A DNA stretch of 64,000 nucleotides from a virus, in IMG/VR virus record IMGVR_UViG_3300050013_000165, positions 1 to 64,000 of that record; one strand, given 5' to 3'. The notes below the pieces were generated by a model. That model saw only the letters and a list, made by a program, of their open reading frames with translations, ran no database searches and was not told the DNA's origin. A program made the position numbers and the translations under genes. Positions 31,817-38,698 of this stretch are shown here, piece after piece (positions within the stretch are counted from its first letter, which is position 1; the number at the start of each line of letters is the position of its first letter).

Positions 31817-32439
31817 TTCACGCCTCCAAATTTCTGTAGCTCGTCCCACCAGTCATCAACTGATTTGTTCAAATCGTCGAGCGTCCCGTCATTACGGAAC
31901 ACACCACTGAAGTCGTCAATGCCAAGTGAGTGTTCGCTTGAATGATCATTGAGTGGCCCTTTATCGCCTCGTTGAATCCACAAATCCCACCCGCTGTGAT
32001 AATGAATTGCGTCAAGTTCTTGTGGGTAGCGCACCCCAGTGATGACAACATTCTTCTGTTCAATTCGTGCCGGTTGGACGACATTCTTGAACAACCAATC
32101 AATCCAAATCCTCTCGTTGCCGAGAAGGTTGCGTCCGACGTCGGTGCCAAGTGTCTGAAACAACCTACGCACTTCGGGATTCTCTTTGCTCGCTGCATAC
32201 CCAATACGAGCATGTAGGTCTTGATAGCGCTCCATGCCGTATCGACCATCGGTGAAGTCTTCACCAAGGAATTTTCCATCGGCAAAGGCGTGGCAAACGG
32301 GAACCCAAGGATTGAGAATGAGCAATGCCTTCTCTAATCCAGATGAGCAACCACAACGCACCCAACCGTGTTTGGTTTCAAGCCGTTCTGCGAATGCATC
32401 CTTGCCAGCTTCTGCAAATCCACCAAGACCAAGGATCAT
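31813..32439 (-). CDS. deoxynucleoside monophosphate kinase, 208 aa
   Basis: MILGLGGFAEAGKDAFAERL is a P-loop of the phage dNMP kinase family (like T4 gp1), followed by WVRCGCSSGLEKALLILNP, RLFQTLGTDVGRNLLGNERI and NVVITGVRYPQELDAI. It phosphorylates dNMPs to dNDPs in the cytoplasm. The ATG at 32439 overlaps the ThyX stop (ATGA), supporting this start over longer versions. With ThyX it forms a dTMP-supply pair. Confidence 0.85.
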   Translation of the reverse strand: MILGLGGFAEAGKDAFAERLETKHGWVRCGCSSGLEKALLILNPWVPVCHAFADGKFLGEDFTDGRYGMERYQDLHARIGYAASKENPEVRRLFQTLGTDVGRNLLGNERIWIDWLFKNVVQPARIEQKNVVITGVRYPQELDAIHYHSGWDLWIQRGDKGPLNDHSSEHSLGIDDFSGVFRNDGTLDDLNKSVDDWWDELQKFGGVK

Positions 32440-33155
32440 GGGCTGACATATCCGTTCTTGACAAACGATGCCCATGTAATCGGCATCAGGGTTGAAAACG
32501 ACTCTTCCATTTTGTCCACGAGGATGTTGATTTCCTTCATGGGATGTGATGGGAACTTGGCCTCTTCTTCGGTGAGTTCTTTGCGTAATGAAAGAATTGC
32601 CATCAAGCTTCGAGCATTGACGGTGTAATACTGCGACGAGAAGATTGAGACCGGCAGACACATGCGTGCGACCTCTTTTGCAATGCCATGTTTTAAAAGG
32701 TCTCGGTAATCAGTCCAAGCATCAGTAAAACTGCCTTTTAAAACATTGCTCAATGTACGATATTGAGCATCATCGCCTGGTGAGAAAATGTAATGTCCGG
32801 CTTTGCCTGTTTGAATGAGGTTGCGCTCTCGTGCTGGTATGTAGAACTTCGGACGCATCTCTTTATAGCGTCCGCTCTCCTCATTGATTGAGATACCAAT
32901 GCGGTGTCGATGCAGCTCTCGATACACAAAGATTGGCGCATCAGTGAAGAACGTGAACTGATTGTGCTCGAACGGTGTACCGTGCCGGTTCTTCATCAAG
33001 AAGTTAATGAGCCCGGCCTTCTCACTGTTGTCTGCATCAACCGCATCAGGCCCGAGCACACTCACGCGAGCAGCCGCAACTACGTCTTCATCCCTCGCAA
33101 GCGAGCGCACGAGTTGGCAAGTGATCTCCGAAGTGAATTCAATTTCGTCAGGCAT
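32436..33155 (-). CDS. thyX: flavin-dependent thymidylate synthase ThyX, 239 aa
   Basis: Makes dTMP from dUMP with FAD, NADPH and methylene-tetrahydrofolate. The ThyX motif is seen as RHRIGISINEESGRY (R-H-R-x-x-S-x-N-E-x-S-x-R-Y), followed by PKFYIP and the FAD/dUMP region YRDLLKHGIAKEVARMCLPV. Length and domain order are usual. ThyX is common in actinobacteria and their phages. It overlaps the RyR-domain gene by 8 bases. Confidence 0.95.
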   Translation of the reverse strand: MPDEIEFTSEITCQLVRSLARDEDVVAAARVSVLGPDAVDADNSEKAGLINFLMKNRHGTPFEHNQFTFFTDAPIFVYRELHRHRIGISINEESGRYKEMRPKFYIPARERNLIQTGKAGHYIFSPGDDAQYRTLSNVLKGSFTDAWTDYRDLLKHGIAKEVARMCLPVSIFSSQYYTVNARSLMAILSLRKELTEEEAKFPSHPMKEINILVDKMEESFSTLMPITWASFVKNGYVSP

Positions 33156-33630
33156 GGATCAACGCATGAACAACGTTCGAGAACAAGTGGTCTTTGATTT
33201 GCTGTGACTCCGGTAATGCTGAATAAGGAACAAGGAGTGGGTGCTCTTTCTTTTCCTCATCTTTGACCGGGCCGAACTTCCAACCATGTTCGAGCTTGAA
33301 TGCGACCCACCCTTCGTGTGATTGCTCGGGTGTGTTGCCGTCAATGATCCCTTGAACACCAGAGGTGGCCGACTCCTGAGTCTCTAAGTCGAGGTTTTCC
33401 CATAATGGCGAAACAGGAATGGTCGTTGGTGCTGAGGTCTTGATCGGGTGAGCGTCGTACCATTTGCGACGTTCTTCGGGATCGCAAATGATTTGGCTTG
33501 GTGATCCAAGAGCGTGCCCCATCATGCCTGTCACTGCTCCGCACTGAGCGCAGTGGTAATGAGACCCACCGAAATCTTGATCGCAACAACGTGACCGGTT
33601 TTGGTATTTGGCAAAATCTGCATCACTCAT
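33148..33630 (-). CDS. RyR-domain protein, 160 aa
   Basis: The C-terminal half (SHEGWVAFKLEHGWKFGPVK, then HPLLVPYSALPESQQIKDHL) matches the bacterial RyR domain: W near the start, G-W-x-x-G, H-P-x-L-v-P-Y-x-x-L-P-x-x-x-x-x-D. The N-terminal half has a zinc-like motif (SRCCDQDFGGSHYHCAQCGA). RyR domains occur in phages and in proteins thought to bind nucleotide-like ligands; the ligand is unknown here. The start ATG 33630 follows the previous stop by one base. Confidence 0.82.
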   Translation of the reverse strand: MSDADFAKYQNRSRCCDQDFGGSHYHCAQCGAVTGMMGHALGSPSQIICDPEERRKWYDAHPIKTSAPTTIPVSPLWENLDLETQESATSGVQGIIDGNTPEQSHEGWVAFKLEHGWKFGPVKDEEKKEHPLLVPYSALPESQQIKDHLFSNVVHALIHA

Positions 33631-33631
33631 G

Positions 33632-33898
33632 CTAAGAGTCACGTCTGAGTCTCGCTTCCTGTCCACATCCATCGCATTTGAAGTAATCCATGTGCCCACC
33701 ACCAGTGGGACGCGACTCAATAAACGTCATGATGTCTTTGCACGTACAGACGGCCACCAATTCAAATTGGAGCTTGTCCGCATCACTGATGTTGTGTTCG
33801 AGCAGGAAATGCCCAACGCTCACATCAGCCATTGAGAATTCATCGGGTGGTAGCCAATGGCACACACCACAGGCGAGCTTTAGCTCAGGCTTGATCAC
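33632..33898 (-). CDS. zinc-finger-like hypothetical protein, 88 aa
   Basis: Not recognised. Three Cys groups (LACGVCHWLPPDEF; AVCTCKDIM; DYFKCDGCGQEARL) suggest zinc binding. The GTG at 33898 is one of two possible starts (the other at 33907). It overlaps the preceding gene by 14 bases. Confidence 0.55.
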   Translation of the reverse strand: MIKPELKLACGVCHWLPPDEFSMADVSVGHFLLEHNISDADKLQFELVAVCTCKDIMTFIESRPTGGGHMDYFKCDGCGQEARLRRDS

Positions 33899-34295
33899 TC
33901 TGGTCACCAATGGGCTCAATGACCGCACCATCCATCAGTGGTCGTATCTTGTCCAGAAGGTCCGGCGCAAAGATGAATGCAGGAAAGAACCCAGTTGTTC
34001 CATCGGCATCACCTTGTGGACCTACCAAGGCAACTTCCATGTTGATGTCGTCGTTGATCTTCAAGGTGCCCTTCGCAACCCAAAGCTCGTCAGTGAGAGC
34101 TGCAATAAGAATGTCGTGAATCACGCACTGAAGTTCGGCTTCTTCGTGCTCATTGAAGTTCTCGGCATCCAACACGTTCACATCAAAGCCGCCGTCGTCT
34201 ACTTCAAACTGTGCGCGCATTTCCGCCAAATGAGCAAGGAAATCAAGAATTGGAATGTTGTCGTGCTTCTTGTGCTTGTGCTTCTTTTTCCCCAT
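33885..34295 (-). CDS. hypothetical protein, 136 aa
   Basis: Not recognised. The TAATG junction at 34295 supports this start. It begins MGKKKHKHKKHDNIPILDFL with a basic run, then an acidic, mostly helical body (FNEHEEAELQCVIHDILIAA). Confidence 0.6.
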   Translation of the reverse strand: MGKKKHKHKKHDNIPILDFLAHLAEMRAQFEVDDGGFDVNVLDAENFNEHEEAELQCVIHDILIAALTDELWVAKGTLKINDDINMEVALVGPQGDADGTTGFFPAFIFAPDLLDKIRPLMDGAVIEPIGDQSDQA

Positions 34296-34504
34296 TAGAT
34301 CACCCTCATTCTGATCTTCCATTCGGACTTCAGGCCTTGTTCGACGTCATCAGCGTAGGACTTAGTGACACGTCGAAGCAAGGGTGTGATGTCCCCACAC
34401 CAATCTGTTTCACCTGTTGTGGTGTCTTCGATCTCGAAAACAAATCCAGGGCGTACCAGTGGCATCTGCATTGAGGTGTGACGAGTTGTCTTCTTGGATT
34501 GCAT
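34295..34504 (-). CDS. hypothetical protein, 69 aa
   Basis: Not recognised. AAGGGGAA stands in front of the ATG. It has a basic start and a β-like middle (PGFVFEIEDTTTGETDWCGD). The stop overlaps the next start as TAATG. Confidence 0.6.
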   Translation of the reverse strand: MQSKKTTRHTSMQMPLVRPGFVFEIEDTTTGETDWCGDITPLLRRVTKSYADDVEQGLKSEWKIRMRVI

Positions 34505-34528
34505 TTGATTCCCCTTCTTGAAATGAAA

Positions 34529-34786
34529 TTAGGTGCTGTCTCGTAATCGTTGTTGAAGCTCCAATGTGTACTTCTGCACGAGAGCGAGCGGATCGGTATC
34601 ACCGATCTGCGCCAGCAAGTTGACCACACCGCTGTGGCTGCACGCAACAGCGAACAAGATGAGAACGAGATCATCGTGCTCGATGTCTTCAAAGAAGTCA
34701 AAGAACGGCTGAACTTCGGTCGTGGTGAGAGCCATTGTGATTGCTGCGGTGGCATTTGATGCCACCTCTTCTTCACTCAATCGCAT
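34529..34786 (-). CDS. hypothetical acidic protein, 85 aa
   Basis: Not recognised. MRLSEEEVASNATAAITMAL and FFEDIEHDDLVLILFAVACS are helical and moderately hydrophobic without a full membrane segment. The start overlaps the preceding gene. Confidence 0.6.
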   Translation of the reverse strand: MRLSEEEVASNATAAITMALTTTEVQPFFDFFEDIEHDDLVLILFAVACSHSGVVNLLAQIGDTDPLALVQKYTLELQQRLRDST

Positions 34787-34919
34787 CGTGCGGCCACCTC
34801 AGTGATTGCTGTTGATCGTCATAGATGAGTCCACACGTACAGGGGACCCACTGGACCTCGGACTCTCCACCTTCGGGCATGACACTTTGGGGATCGTTTC
34901 CGTTACAGGTGTGCTGCAC
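34773..34919 (-). CDS. small cysteine-containing protein, 48 aa
   Basis: Not recognised. GTG 34919 begins MQHTCNGNDPQSVMPEGGES and the tail WVPCTCGLIYDDQQQSLRWP holds C-x-C. The region also codes, in another frame, for the end of the membrane protein 34799-35137. Since that protein's tail is unconvincing beyond about residue 70, this small gene may be the real one over 34800-34919. Confidence 0.45.
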   Translation of the reverse strand: MQHTCNGNDPQSVMPEGGESEVQWVPCTCGLIYDDQQQSLRWPHDAIE

Positions 34920-35137
34920 GTTGGCCTCCACTCTCGCCAGTTCCGAAAGTACAAGGCTACAAAGAACGGGCAGGCAAATGTTGCCGACCACTCGTGCAAC
35001 CAAATGAAGATACCAGCCCATAAGAACTCGCTTGAAATGGCAATGAGCCAACCAAAGCGTCTCTTCTTGCCGGTGAACCAAACAGCCGTGAGACCCCACA
35101 GAGTCAGCACCAAGCCAGGTATTTGGTGTTCAATCAA
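34799..35137 (-). CDS. small membrane protein, 112 aa
   Basis: TTG at 35137 follows the previous stop at once. The pattern LTLWGLTAVWFTGKKRRFGW, LIAISSEFLWAGIFIWL, ATFACPFFVALYFRNWREW is typical of a widespread family of small phage membrane proteins with three membrane segments (PnuC-like look). Beyond about residue 70 the sequence (CSTPVTETIPKVSCPKVESP) looks like a reading of the overlapping gene in another frame, so the true end may be earlier or frameshifted. Confidence 0.6.
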   Translation of the reverse strand: MIEHQIPGLVLTLWGLTAVWFTGKKRRFGWLIAISSEFLWAGIFIWLHEWSATFACPFFVALYFRNWREWRPTCSTPVTETIPKVSCPKVESPRSSGSPVRVDSSMTINSNH

Positions 35138-35578
35138 TCAGTTGTTGCCCGCATCTCTTTGTCCATATCTTCCTCGGTCGATGTTCCGAATTTGATCTTT
35201 ACAACGTGCACACAACGGTGGTTTTGGATCAGGAACTTCATGCTCATGACCACGTAGACCGGGAGTGCAAAACCAACACGATTCCTTCTTTTCTAATCTA
35301 ATGCGTGGAGCAGACTTTACCTGAACAGACGGTGCCGCTTGTTTCTTTGGACGGCCAGGAGTTCTTTGTACTCTCTTCTTCGGGCTCGCTTTATCCTGCG
35401 CTTGTATTGGTAATTGCGTAGGAGGAGCAATAAGTTCTTCATATCGTCGTGTTTCAGGCTCTGATAATGGATCACGATGACCTAGCCGAAAGCATGGCCG
35501 ACAGACCCCACCAATTGCGGCTGGATTCTCTCCGCATACTGAACAGGTTGGCCGGTCAATCGAGAGCACAATAGACAT
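35138..35578 (-). CDS. hypothetical protein with zinc knuckles and an AT-hook-like motif, 146 aa
   Basis: Not recognised. N-terminal PTCSVCGENPAAIGGVCRPC and C-terminal KKESCWFCTPGLRGHEHEVP with LCARCKDQIRN are zinc-binding pairs. Between them lies a basic stretch, KKRVQRTPGRPKKQAAP, containing G-R-P-K like an AT-hook. This suggests nucleic-acid binding. Confidence 0.65.
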   Translation of the reverse strand: MSIVLSIDRPTCSVCGENPAAIGGVCRPCFRLGHRDPLSEPETRRYEELIAPPTQLPIQAQDKASPKKRVQRTPGRPKKQAAPSVQVKSAPRIRLEKKESCWFCTPGLRGHEHEVPDPKPPLCARCKDQIRNIDRGRYGQRDAGNN

Positions 35579-35693
35579 TCAATTCACCCCTTCTGGCAAG
35601 CAAGAACAGTCGATCAAACTCCACCTGGTGATTCTCGATGAGAACTTTGACCGCTTGACCTCTTGCCTGGTTGTAAGCCTTCTCACTCACCAT
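35556..35693 (-). CDS. small conserved phage-type protein, 45 aa
   Basis: MVSEKAYNQARGQAVKVLIE and NHQVEFDRLFLLARRGELNV match a short helical pattern (R-G-Q-A-x-x-x-L-I-E-x-H-x-x-E-F) common among small actinophage proteins of unknown role. ATG at 35693 overlaps the previous stop, and the 3' end overlaps the next gene by 23 bases. Confidence 0.65.
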   Translation of the reverse strand: MVSEKAYNQARGQAVKVLIENHQVEFDRLFLLARRGELNVYCALD

Positions 35694-35923
35694 CCCGCTT
35701 CCTCGCCCATCTCGGCACGGCGGTGCTCGTTACTGATCCTGATTCTTTCTCGCTCACACCGTGATGGCTCTTCTCGTGTCCACGTTCCTTTTTGACAATG
35801 ATGGATTACGAGGTTGCCCTTCACAGTGAGGAACATTGGATCATTACAAAGGCTGGGCGACCAGAAAGAGAAGCACAGAGCGCATTCGTCATGAGGGGCG
35901 GCAACACGAGACACAACCATCAC
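35687..35923 (-). CDS. hypothetical protein, 78 aa
   Basis: Not recognised. GTG 35923 overlaps the previous stop (GTGA). Cys and His residues (HDECALCFSFWSPSLCNDP; VIHHCQKGTW) could form a zinc site. The end is basic and polar. Confidence 0.6.
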   Translation of the reverse strand: MMVVSRVAAPHDECALCFSFWSPSLCNDPMFLTVKGNLVIHHCQKGTWTREEPSRCERERIRISNEHRRAEMGEEAGW

Positions 35924-36192
35924 TCCGGCAAAGGATGAGCTTCAAAACGAGAGAACCGACACTCGTAACTGATGATCTCGTTTCGTGCTCGCACAATGCG
36001 GTCGATTAGATAGAACCACTGACCGGCAGTGTCGGTAATGACGATGAACTCAGTGAGGTGTTCACTTGTCCATCGCTTGATGTGTGGGCTCATCTCAACG
36101 AGCTGTGTATAGAAGGTCTCCCTGTCATGAGCCTTTGTGATCGTTACTTCCCCCGCCTCATTAGAACGAGCTTCCATTATCCAATCACTCAT
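35920..36192 (-). CDS. hypothetical protein, 90 aa
   Basis: Not recognised. ATG 36192 overlaps the preceding gene. It begins MSDWIMEARSNEAGEVTITK and looks like a small β-α domain (LTEFIVITDTAGQWFYLIDR). GTGA coupling to the next gene. Confidence 0.6.
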   Translation of the reverse strand: MSDWIMEARSNEAGEVTITKAHDRETFYTQLVEMSPHIKRWTSEHLTEFIVITDTAGQWFYLIDRIVRARNEIISYECRFSRFEAHPLPE

Positions 36193-36355
36193 CGGCTAAT
36201 CCCTCCACTTGGCCTGTGTGTTTGTATTCGTCCATTTGCTCATCAGTGAGCCCACGTAATCCCTCGCACTCGCTAATGGGGAAGTGCAGTGGCCGGAGAC
36301 ATCGTGGACAGCATTGTTCAATACGAAACACTTGTGCTGTCGCCTCATCGACCAT
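36185..36355 (-). CDS. small hypothetical protein with CCPRC, 56 aa
   Basis: MVDEATAQVFRIEQCC, then PRCLRPLHFPISECEG and a helix. The Cys cluster suggests zinc binding. ATG 36355 lies within the same packed operon; the stop overlaps the next start. Confidence 0.6.
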   Translation of the reverse strand: MVDEATAQVFRIEQCCPRCLRPLHFPISECEGLRGLTDEQMDEYKHTGQVEGLADE

Positions 36356-36440
36356 TAGCTAATCCTTCGCCTTCTTGTAATCGCACAACGGGGCAGTAGA
36401 ACATAAACCAACACCAGAGACAACAGAGAGAGTAGATCAA
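36345..36440 (-). CDS. candidate micropeptide, 31 aa, hydrophobic and Cys-rich
   Basis: TTG 36440 lies one base after the stop of the RHH gene. It reads MIYSLCCLWCWFMFYCPVVR and a polar tail, which could be a membrane peptide. The stop is inside the next gene. Only the position and continuous frame support it. Confidence 0.3.
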   Translation of the reverse strand: MIYSLCCLWCWFMFYCPVVRLQEGEGLANGR

Positions 36441-36441
36441 C

Positions 36442-36588
36442 TCACTCCGGTAGACAAGGGTCGGTGTCCTTGGTGATCAACCATCGAATGTAATCCTCTA
36501 ATGGCATCTCCAATCGTTCTGCCTTCTTACGTGCACGAGCCATTAGCCAATTAGGGATGCGTATCTGATAACGAGTGGAGAAAGACAC
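36442..36588 (-). CDS. ribbon-helix-helix DNA-binding protein, 48 aa
   Basis: The frame STRYQIRIPNWLMARARKKA, then ERLEMPLEDYIRWLI is the Arc/CopG pattern: a short basic β-strand (R-Y-Q-I-R-I-P) followed by two helices. Such proteins bind operators as dimers. GTG at 36588 is the nearest start and no clear Shine-Dalgarno site is seen. It sits at the edge of the AT-rich intergenic region with palindromes, so it may regulate that promoter region (inference). Confidence 0.65.
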   Translation of the reverse strand: MSFSTRYQIRIPNWLMARARKKAERLEMPLEDYIRWLITKDTDPCLPE

Positions 36589-36813
36589 GACACACTCATT
36601 AGCACTCACGCATTACACAGTCAATAGATATGACATGTCACGTTCCCTTCATATTCACTCCTTCGCTTGCCTACCCTCTCCCAACTCCTTATGCACTCAC
36701 CATTTGGTAACTCATAACTCCATTGTCGTAATAACCCATCTAATCAACAGATCATTTGGTTATTCATGTGTAATGCCCGCTCTAATGCGTAACACCATTT
36801 ATGCATAATCCAA

Positions 36814-36832
36814 ATGTCAAGACCTTTGACAT
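36814..36832 (+). promoter_or_regulatory. inverted repeat overlapping a -35 box
   Basis: ATGTCAA and TTGACAT are exact complements separated by five bases (GACCT). The right arm contains the TTGACA of the plus-strand promoter. Possibly an operator for the nearby ribbon-helix-helix protein. Confidence 0.5.
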
Positions 36833-36854
36833 GCCTCTTTGTAATGCATAATGC
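36826..36854 (+). promoter_or_regulatory. sigma70-like promoter
   Basis: TTGACA (36826-36831), 17 bases, then TAATGC (36849-36854). It faces right, towards the 37097 gene. The -10 is a weak match; other promoters in the area may exist. Confidence 0.5.
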
Positions 36855-37096
36855 ATGCATGAATATGCAGCTCTAATGCATGTAACTCCATATGCAGGGA
36901 TTATGCAACAACATTACATAATGTACGTTATGAGCTGTAATGCGTATCAAATGCGTGATTACGCTCCACGAATGGTCAATGGTCGATGACCCCCCCATCA
37001 TTAATCGTAAATAGGGTCCCATACAACGTGCCAAGCGACATGGACACACAACGTTGCTAATGGTGCAGTAACTCACACACCACAAGAAATTTTTTG

Positions 37097-37375
37097 ATGG
37101 AAAGTTGCATTGGGCATAACACAATGGGAGGATGGCGAGATGAATCGACGGGACATTTGGGAGTGGCGATTTGCGGTCGCCCTGAATCGGTGCATCGAAC
37201 AAGCGAGCTACCGAAAGAGGTTCGCGACAGGCTCACGGCTTCGTTGCCATCCGACCCTCGCGACTTGCTGACCGACGAAGACAAAGCGTTTCTTGCCGAT
37301 CAAGCCGAACGCAATCGTCTTCGTAAGGCCCAAATCTCAATGGAAACCGGCATCCCAACGAACGAGGTCGGCTGA
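37097..37375 (+). CDS. hypothetical protein, 92 aa, possibly frameshifted
   Basis: The second half (ELPKEVRDRLTASLPSDPRD, then LTDEDKAFLADQAERNRLRK) looks like real protein, but the first 40 residues do not and the start has no Shine-Dalgarno site. In another frame ATG 37140 has GGGAGG 8 bases upstream and gives MNRRDIWEWRFAVALNRCIE before stopping at 37271. The two may have been one gene before a frameshift near 37205. Confidence 0.5.
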   Translation: MESCIGHNTMGGWRDESTGHLGVAICGRPESVHRTSELPKEVRDRLTASLPSDPRDLLTDEDKAFLADQAERNRLRKAQISMETGIPTNEVG

Positions 37376-37460
37376 GTAAATGTCCACTAATACGAAAAGA
37401 CCCCCAGCCGAAGCCGAGGGCCGATCCGTTCTCCCTAGAACTGGGAGGTTTGTTGGGAGA

Positions 37461-37751
37461 TCAATGAGCTTCACTATCCCAAAAGGTAGGAGCGATACCG
37501 ACAAGGTGATCCATTGTGATGTTCTCCCCACGCAGGCGAGCGGCCTTACACATCTCGGCGGCTTCGCGTGTCTCAACAAACACGCCGAAACAGAATGAAT
37601 CGCTCATGGGACCGGAGCGAACGTGAAAACCTCGCACGCCGCGATATTCACCGGCTCGGATTCTGATTTGTTCGTGCGAGGGGCAATCGCAGAAAAGTGG
37701 GGTGCAAATACCAGCGCCGCAACTACAGCGACCACAAACTTGACAAGTCAT
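37461..37751 (-). CDS. hypothetical Cys-rich protein, 96 aa
   Basis: Not recognised. ATG 37751 has GGGAGG in front. The N-terminus MTCQVCGRCSCGAGICTPLF, continuing CDC, is a dense metal-binding region. The rest is a small α/β part (CFGVFVETREAAEMCKAARL). The 12 bases AACTGGGAGGTT in front of this gene also occur, in opposite orientation, at 37439-37450 behind its end. Confidence 0.65.
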   Translation of the reverse strand: MTCQVCGRCSCGAGICTPLFCDCPSHEQIRIRAGEYRGVRGFHVRSGPMSDSFCFGVFVETREAAEMCKAARLRGENITMDHLVGIAPTFWDSEAH

Positions 37752-37826
37752 CTTGAACCTCCCAGTTCATGTGTTGTTGTCAACATGATAACAGGGCTGT
37801 CAATAGCGGTTGACCAGGAGAATTAG

Positions 37827-37859
37827 ATGGCGATTACTCCGGAGGTTTTCATAACATGA
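37827..37859 (+). CDS. candidate leader peptide MAITPEVFIT
   Basis: ATG 37827 has AGGAG 8 bases upstream, codes ten residues and ends as TGA in ATGA overlap with the next gene's ATG. The downstream gene has its own GGAGGT inside this frame. A translationally coupled leader peptide would fit. Confidence 0.35.
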   Translation: MAITPEVFIT

Positions 37860-38017
37860 AAACAATACTCAGTGAGGACGAATTAGACCTGGGAGACTGC
37901 CCATACCTCGCGCGATGGAACAATGAAGCTGGGCACGATCCCGAAGCTGTTGAAAAGGTCTGGGATGCGTATTGCCCAAACGTATGCAGGTGGTGGGAAG
38001 TCAAAGAAATACCTTGA
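37856..38017 (+). CDS. small hypothetical protein, 53 aa
   Basis: Not recognised. GGAGGT lies 9 bases upstream. It reads MKTILSEDELDLGDCPYLAR and has three Cys (GDCPY; AYCPNVCRWW), acidic overall. It is the first of three overlapping genes to 38578. Confidence 0.6.
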   Translation: MKTILSEDELDLGDCPYLARWNNEAGHDPEAVEKVWDAYCPNVCRWWEVKEIP

Positions 38018-38021
38018 AACC

Positions 38022-38387
38022 GTGCGAGCACGGCTAGAGCGTGAGTTCTGGCTCTCGATTTGGCCGTGGTGGATCATCCAGTGGTTCCACACACGTTTCG
38101 AGCGTCGTGGGCTCCGCAGATGTCATAACGGTGATCACTGCGACATCATCGAAGAGACGTCGAACTGGACGACACTGACGCTCCTCTACACCTATTGCAA
38201 GTACTGCGGGCGTCCCTCGATGTGCACCTATTCGCATTATCCATACGATGGTTGGGCTCACTGTCACGACAAACATCGCTTCGAGCACGACACAGTTGAG
38301 CGTGTTCGGACGCTAATCAAACCAGAGCACTGGCGATCCATGATGGAGCGAGAAAGGACTTGGTTGCAGCGATGGCCTACCGGTTGA
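38022..38387 (+). CDS. hypothetical protein, 121 aa
   Basis: Not recognised. GTG 38022 gives a start four bases past the previous stop; ATG 37965 is an alternative that overlaps it. It has a Trp-rich hydrophobic stretch (LSIWPWWIIQWFHTRF) and Cys pairs (CHNGDHC; CKYCGRPSMC). It overlaps the next gene by 16 bases. Confidence 0.55.
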   Translation: MRARLEREFWLSIWPWWIIQWFHTRFERRGLRRCHNGDHCDIIEETSNWTTLTLLYTYCKYCGRPSMCTYSHYPYDGWAHCHDKHRFEHDTVERVRTLIKPEHWRSMMERERTWLQRWPTG

Positions 38388-38578
38388 ACGAACGCAGCAC
38401 CGTCCACGATGGAACGCTCGTCTACAACACAGATACGGATGAACAAGGGAAGGCCACGCGCATACACAATCATCTCAACGTGACGTGGCAGAACGGCCGG
38501 AGCACGCTGCATCCCATCGACCAGTTTCGTCGGCGCAAAGATGCAAAAGATTTGGAGTATTTAGAGCTTGCGCCGTGA
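38372..38578 (+). CDS. hypothetical protein, 68 aa
   Basis: Not recognised. ATG 38372; an in-frame TTG at 38360 is possible. It has a small β-domain look (TVHDGTLVYNTDTDEQGK; HLNVTWQNGRSTLHPIDQF). It is the last gene before the structured RNA candidate. Confidence 0.6.
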   Translation: MAYRLNERSTVHDGTLVYNTDTDEQGKATRIHNHLNVTWQNGRSTLHPIDQFRRRKDAKDLEYLELAP

Positions 38579-38604
38579 GAATTAGGCATTACAATTGCAA
38601 TGAA

Positions 38605-38693
38605 GCGGCGGCTGGGCAGGAGCGGCGACTGGTGACATCGTCGGACCTGAGACCTCCAAATCGATAGGTTCCTTTCCCTGACCCAGCCGCTGC
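38605..38693 (+). ncRNA. candidate structured RNA with three-way junction
   Basis: GCGGCGGCTGGG-CAGG (38605-38620) pairs with CCTG-A-CCCAGCCGCTGC (38677-38693), 16 pairs with one bulged A. Inside, CGAC (38626) pairs with GTCG (38640), and GGACCT (38643) pairs with AGGTTCC (38666). Direction is unknown. It lies between convergent genes and lacks a T-tract, so a plain terminator is less likely. Confidence 0.4.
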
Positions 38694-38698
38694 CCCAA

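Larger units (their letters stand above)
36589..37096. other. 508-bp AT-rich intergenic region with repeated TAATGC/ATGCAT motifs
   Basis: No convincing gene in either strand. Motifs such as TAATGC, ATGCAT and TAATGCGTA occur many times between 36770 and 36970. There is a TGACATGTCA palindrome at 36631, a 7-bp inverted repeat at 36814-36832 and a good promoter at 36826-36854. It separates the minus-strand nucleotide genes from the plus-strand genes to the right. It may be a replication origin or control region. Confidence 0.6.

Noticed and set aside
36589-37096. CRISPR array in the repeat-rich region
   Set aside because: Short words recur irregularly, without equal repeats and spacers.
37439-37767. 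12-bp inverted repeat (AACTGGGAGGTT and its complement) flanking the 37461 gene as a mobile element end
   Set aside because: The right copy is just the ribosome site of the gene and no transposase or target duplication is present; probably chance.
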